From Bacteroidota bacterium (GTDB lineage: Bacteria; Bacteroidota; Bacteroidia; Bacteroidales; BM520), in the NCBI GenBank assembly GCA_002748065.1, contig PDRJ01000009.1, forward strand, positions 1 to 43,919: DNA of 43,919 bases. The letters are read 5' to 3'. The position numbers were made by a program, and so were the translations under genes. Below are positions 42,620 through 43,919 of this stretch, in pieces. The notes beneath the pieces were generated by a model. It was not told where the DNA came from. It saw only the letters and a list, made by a program, of their open reading frames with translations, and ran no database searches. The stretch's first letter is position 1, and every line of letters starts with the position of its first letter.

Positions 42620-43810
42620 ATGAAAAACTCTTTTTCCGCAACAAACCCCAATGAACGCATTGAACAAATTGATATCCTTAGGGGCTTTGCTTTATTGGGC
42701 GTATTACTCGTAAATGCGTTGGGATATAACGCTTCATTTTTCGATTTTGGAGGCTTTTACAGTACATTTACAGATCCATTAAATAGTTCCGTATATCACT
42801 TTATTACGAATTATGGCGCCGACAAATTCATTGGATTATTTTCCTTTCTTTTTGGGGTTAGTTTCTCTATTATGTATTTGAAAAACAGGTATAGCGAAAC
42901 AGAATTTGCGACCTTTTATGTACGACGATTATTGGTCTTGATGATATTTGGCATAATTCATATTACGTTTTTTTGGGCAGGGGACATCCTCTTTACATAC
43001 TCCTTGATGGGAATCATCCTGTTGTCATCACGAAAACTACCCTCAAGGTTATTACTATTCATGAGCATTTTTACCTATTTTCTTCCGATAATATATATCG
43101 CACTAAATGTCTCTTTTCCCTCTCTTCCTGACGCATTAAGTTCTACAAGTAGTATTACCATGCCTGAGGTTTTAGATACCTACGCTAACGGAGCCTATAT
43201 CGATGTTTTTAAATTACGACTACATGAATATTTTTCATTTAGGTACATAAATTTGATCTACTATGTTCCTAAAATAATTTCATTATTTCTTTTCGGATAT
43301 CTGTTTCACAAACATCAATTTTTCGAAAAGATAAAACAGTCGAAGAATCGCTACTTAATCCTATCCATTATTCTTTTATTCGTTGGGATCGTGTTAAATA
43401 CCTATACCTTAGAAATTGCAGGTCGTCTCGTTAACATGGAAACAAGCCCTTATGCAACAGCCATATATATGCTCATATTTGAAGTTACAAATGTCGTACT
43501 CATCCTTAGCTACATTTTAATAATTCTAACACTAACAAAAAATAAATTCTTCCGTTATATGCTCAACCCCTTGAAGTATATTGGACGTATGACTCTTACA
43601 AATTATTTAATGTATTCCATAATTTTTACAACCATAATGTACGCTTATGGGTTTGGTCAGTTTGGCAGTTTCGAGCCGTGGCAACTGTTAATTTTTTCCA
43701 TATTATTTTTCATCGTTCAAATAGCTGTATGTAAAACTTGGTTACAACATTTTCGGTTTGGTCCATTTGAATGGCTTTGGAGAAGATTTACCTATCCCAA
43801 ACGAACCTAA
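42620..43810 (+). CDS. DUF418 family membrane protein
   Basis: A 396-residue polytopic inner-membrane protein. The family begins with RIEQIDILRGFALLGVLLVN, contains DKFIGLFSFLFGVSFSIMY and LLVLMIFGIIHITFFWAGDILFTYSLMGIILL, and ends with the C-terminal DUF418 domain (IGRMTLTNYLMYSIIF, then FGPFEWLWRRFTY). About ten to eleven helices are expected. DUF418/YeiB proteins are related to acyltransferase-3-like membrane proteins; their function is unknown. The gene is visibly richer in A+T than the rnf and nrd genes, and it lies next to IS21 and a possible intron relic, consistent with later acquisition. Confidence 0.9.
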   Translation: MKNSFSATNPNERIEQIDILRGFALLGVLLVNALGYNASFFDFGGFYSTFTDPLNSSVYHFITNYGADKFIGLFSFLFGVSFSIMYLKNRYSETEFATFYVRRLLVLMIFGIIHITFFWAGDILFTYSLMGIILLSSRKLPSRLLLFMSIFTYFLPIIYIALNVSFPSLPDALSSTSSITMPEVLDTYANGAYIDVFKLRLHEYFSFRYINLIYYVPKIISLFLFGYLFHKHQFFEKIKQSKNRYLILSIILLFVGIVLNTYTLEIAGRLVNMETSPYATAIYMLIFEVTNVVLILSYILIILTLTKNKFFRYMLNPLKYIGRMTLTNYLMYSIIFTTIMYAYGFGQFGSFEPWQLLIFSILFFIVQIAVCKTWLQHFRFGPFEWLWRRFTYPKRT

Positions 43811-43919
43811 TGTAATGAAAGGGTAGTGTTCCAATTAGTGTGTCTGGGGAGCTCTCCTTCTCAATTTAGTTTTGCGTTCCAAAGTTATATTTTTTTCTTT
43901 TTCCTGATCTGATAAATTC
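43811..43919. promoter_or_regulatory. right edge with a promoter-like box
   Basis: GGGGAGCTCTCC around 43845-43856 is a short palindrome just after the DUF418 gene. TAGTTTTG at 43867-43874 fits TAnnTTTG on the plus strand and may serve a gene beyond the window. Confidence 0.25.

Noticed and set aside
1..43919. CRISPR array, toxin-antitoxin pair, restriction or other defence system
   Set aside because: No regularly spaced repeats and no proteins of these classes; the dispersed repeats are MITE-like and far apart.

Overview
The window comes from a Bacteroidota genome, most likely an anaerobic Bacteroidales-like bacterium. Three things point there: an 808-codon ORF ending in a type IX secretion (T9SS) sorting domain, an rseC-rnfBCDGEA region, and the Bacteroidota -7 promoter motif TAnnTTTG in front of at least eleven genes. 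Classic Shine-Dalgarno sequences are mostly weak or absent. No species can be named from sequence alone.

Layout. (1) 1-508: gene-free, with copy 1 of a dispersed MITE-like repeat that itself carries a small palindromic insert. (2) 508-8571: rseC, a large T9SS cargo protein, then the complete six-gene Rnf ferredoxin:NAD+ oxidoreductase operon rnfB-C-D-G-E-A. (3) 8586-14081, minus strand: sfsA, a ParC-type topoisomerase IV subunit and a BatA/vWA membrane protein. (4) 14315-15903: a DUF2147 protein and a GNAT-like protein. (5) 15918-22150, minus strand: a GT4 glycosyltransferase, a fused E1 alpha-beta 2-oxoacid dehydrogenase, a FucP-like sugar transporter and a periplasmic TPR protein. (6) 22249-26470: two adjacent MITE copies, a gene-poor leader, then class Ia ribonucleotide reductase nrdA-nrdB. 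(7) 26489-30143, minus strand: a LolD-like ABC ATPase gene followed 4 bp later by a protein of about 998 residues built from fifteen 57-residue TPR-like units. (8) 30282-38164: gcvT, a ComB-family phosphatase, an M23 peptidase, guaA, another MITE copy, and a four-LysM protein fused to a periplasmic-binding fold. (9) 38198-39301: an outer-membrane beta-barrel candidate on the minus strand and tRNA-Arg(ACG) with its terminator. (10) 39302-42500: a mobile-element cluster holding a MITE copy, an IS21-family element whose istB reads out through its own end into the MITE, and a short group II intron-like relic. (11) 42620-43810: an AT-richer DUF418 membrane protein gene.

Most genes are housekeeping. 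Rnf couples ferredoxin oxidation to NAD+ reduction and ion pumping. NrdAB, GuaA and GcvT serve nucleotide and one-carbon metabolism. ParC, the M23 peptidase and the LysM protein serve the chromosome and envelope. The less ordinary content is the six-copy MITE-like family, its fusion to an IS21 helper ATPase, the 57-residue repeat protein paired with a LolD-type ATPase, and several start codons lying 4-8 nt behind a -7 box, which suggests leaderless mRNAs. I did not see a CRISPR array, a defence island or a prophage.
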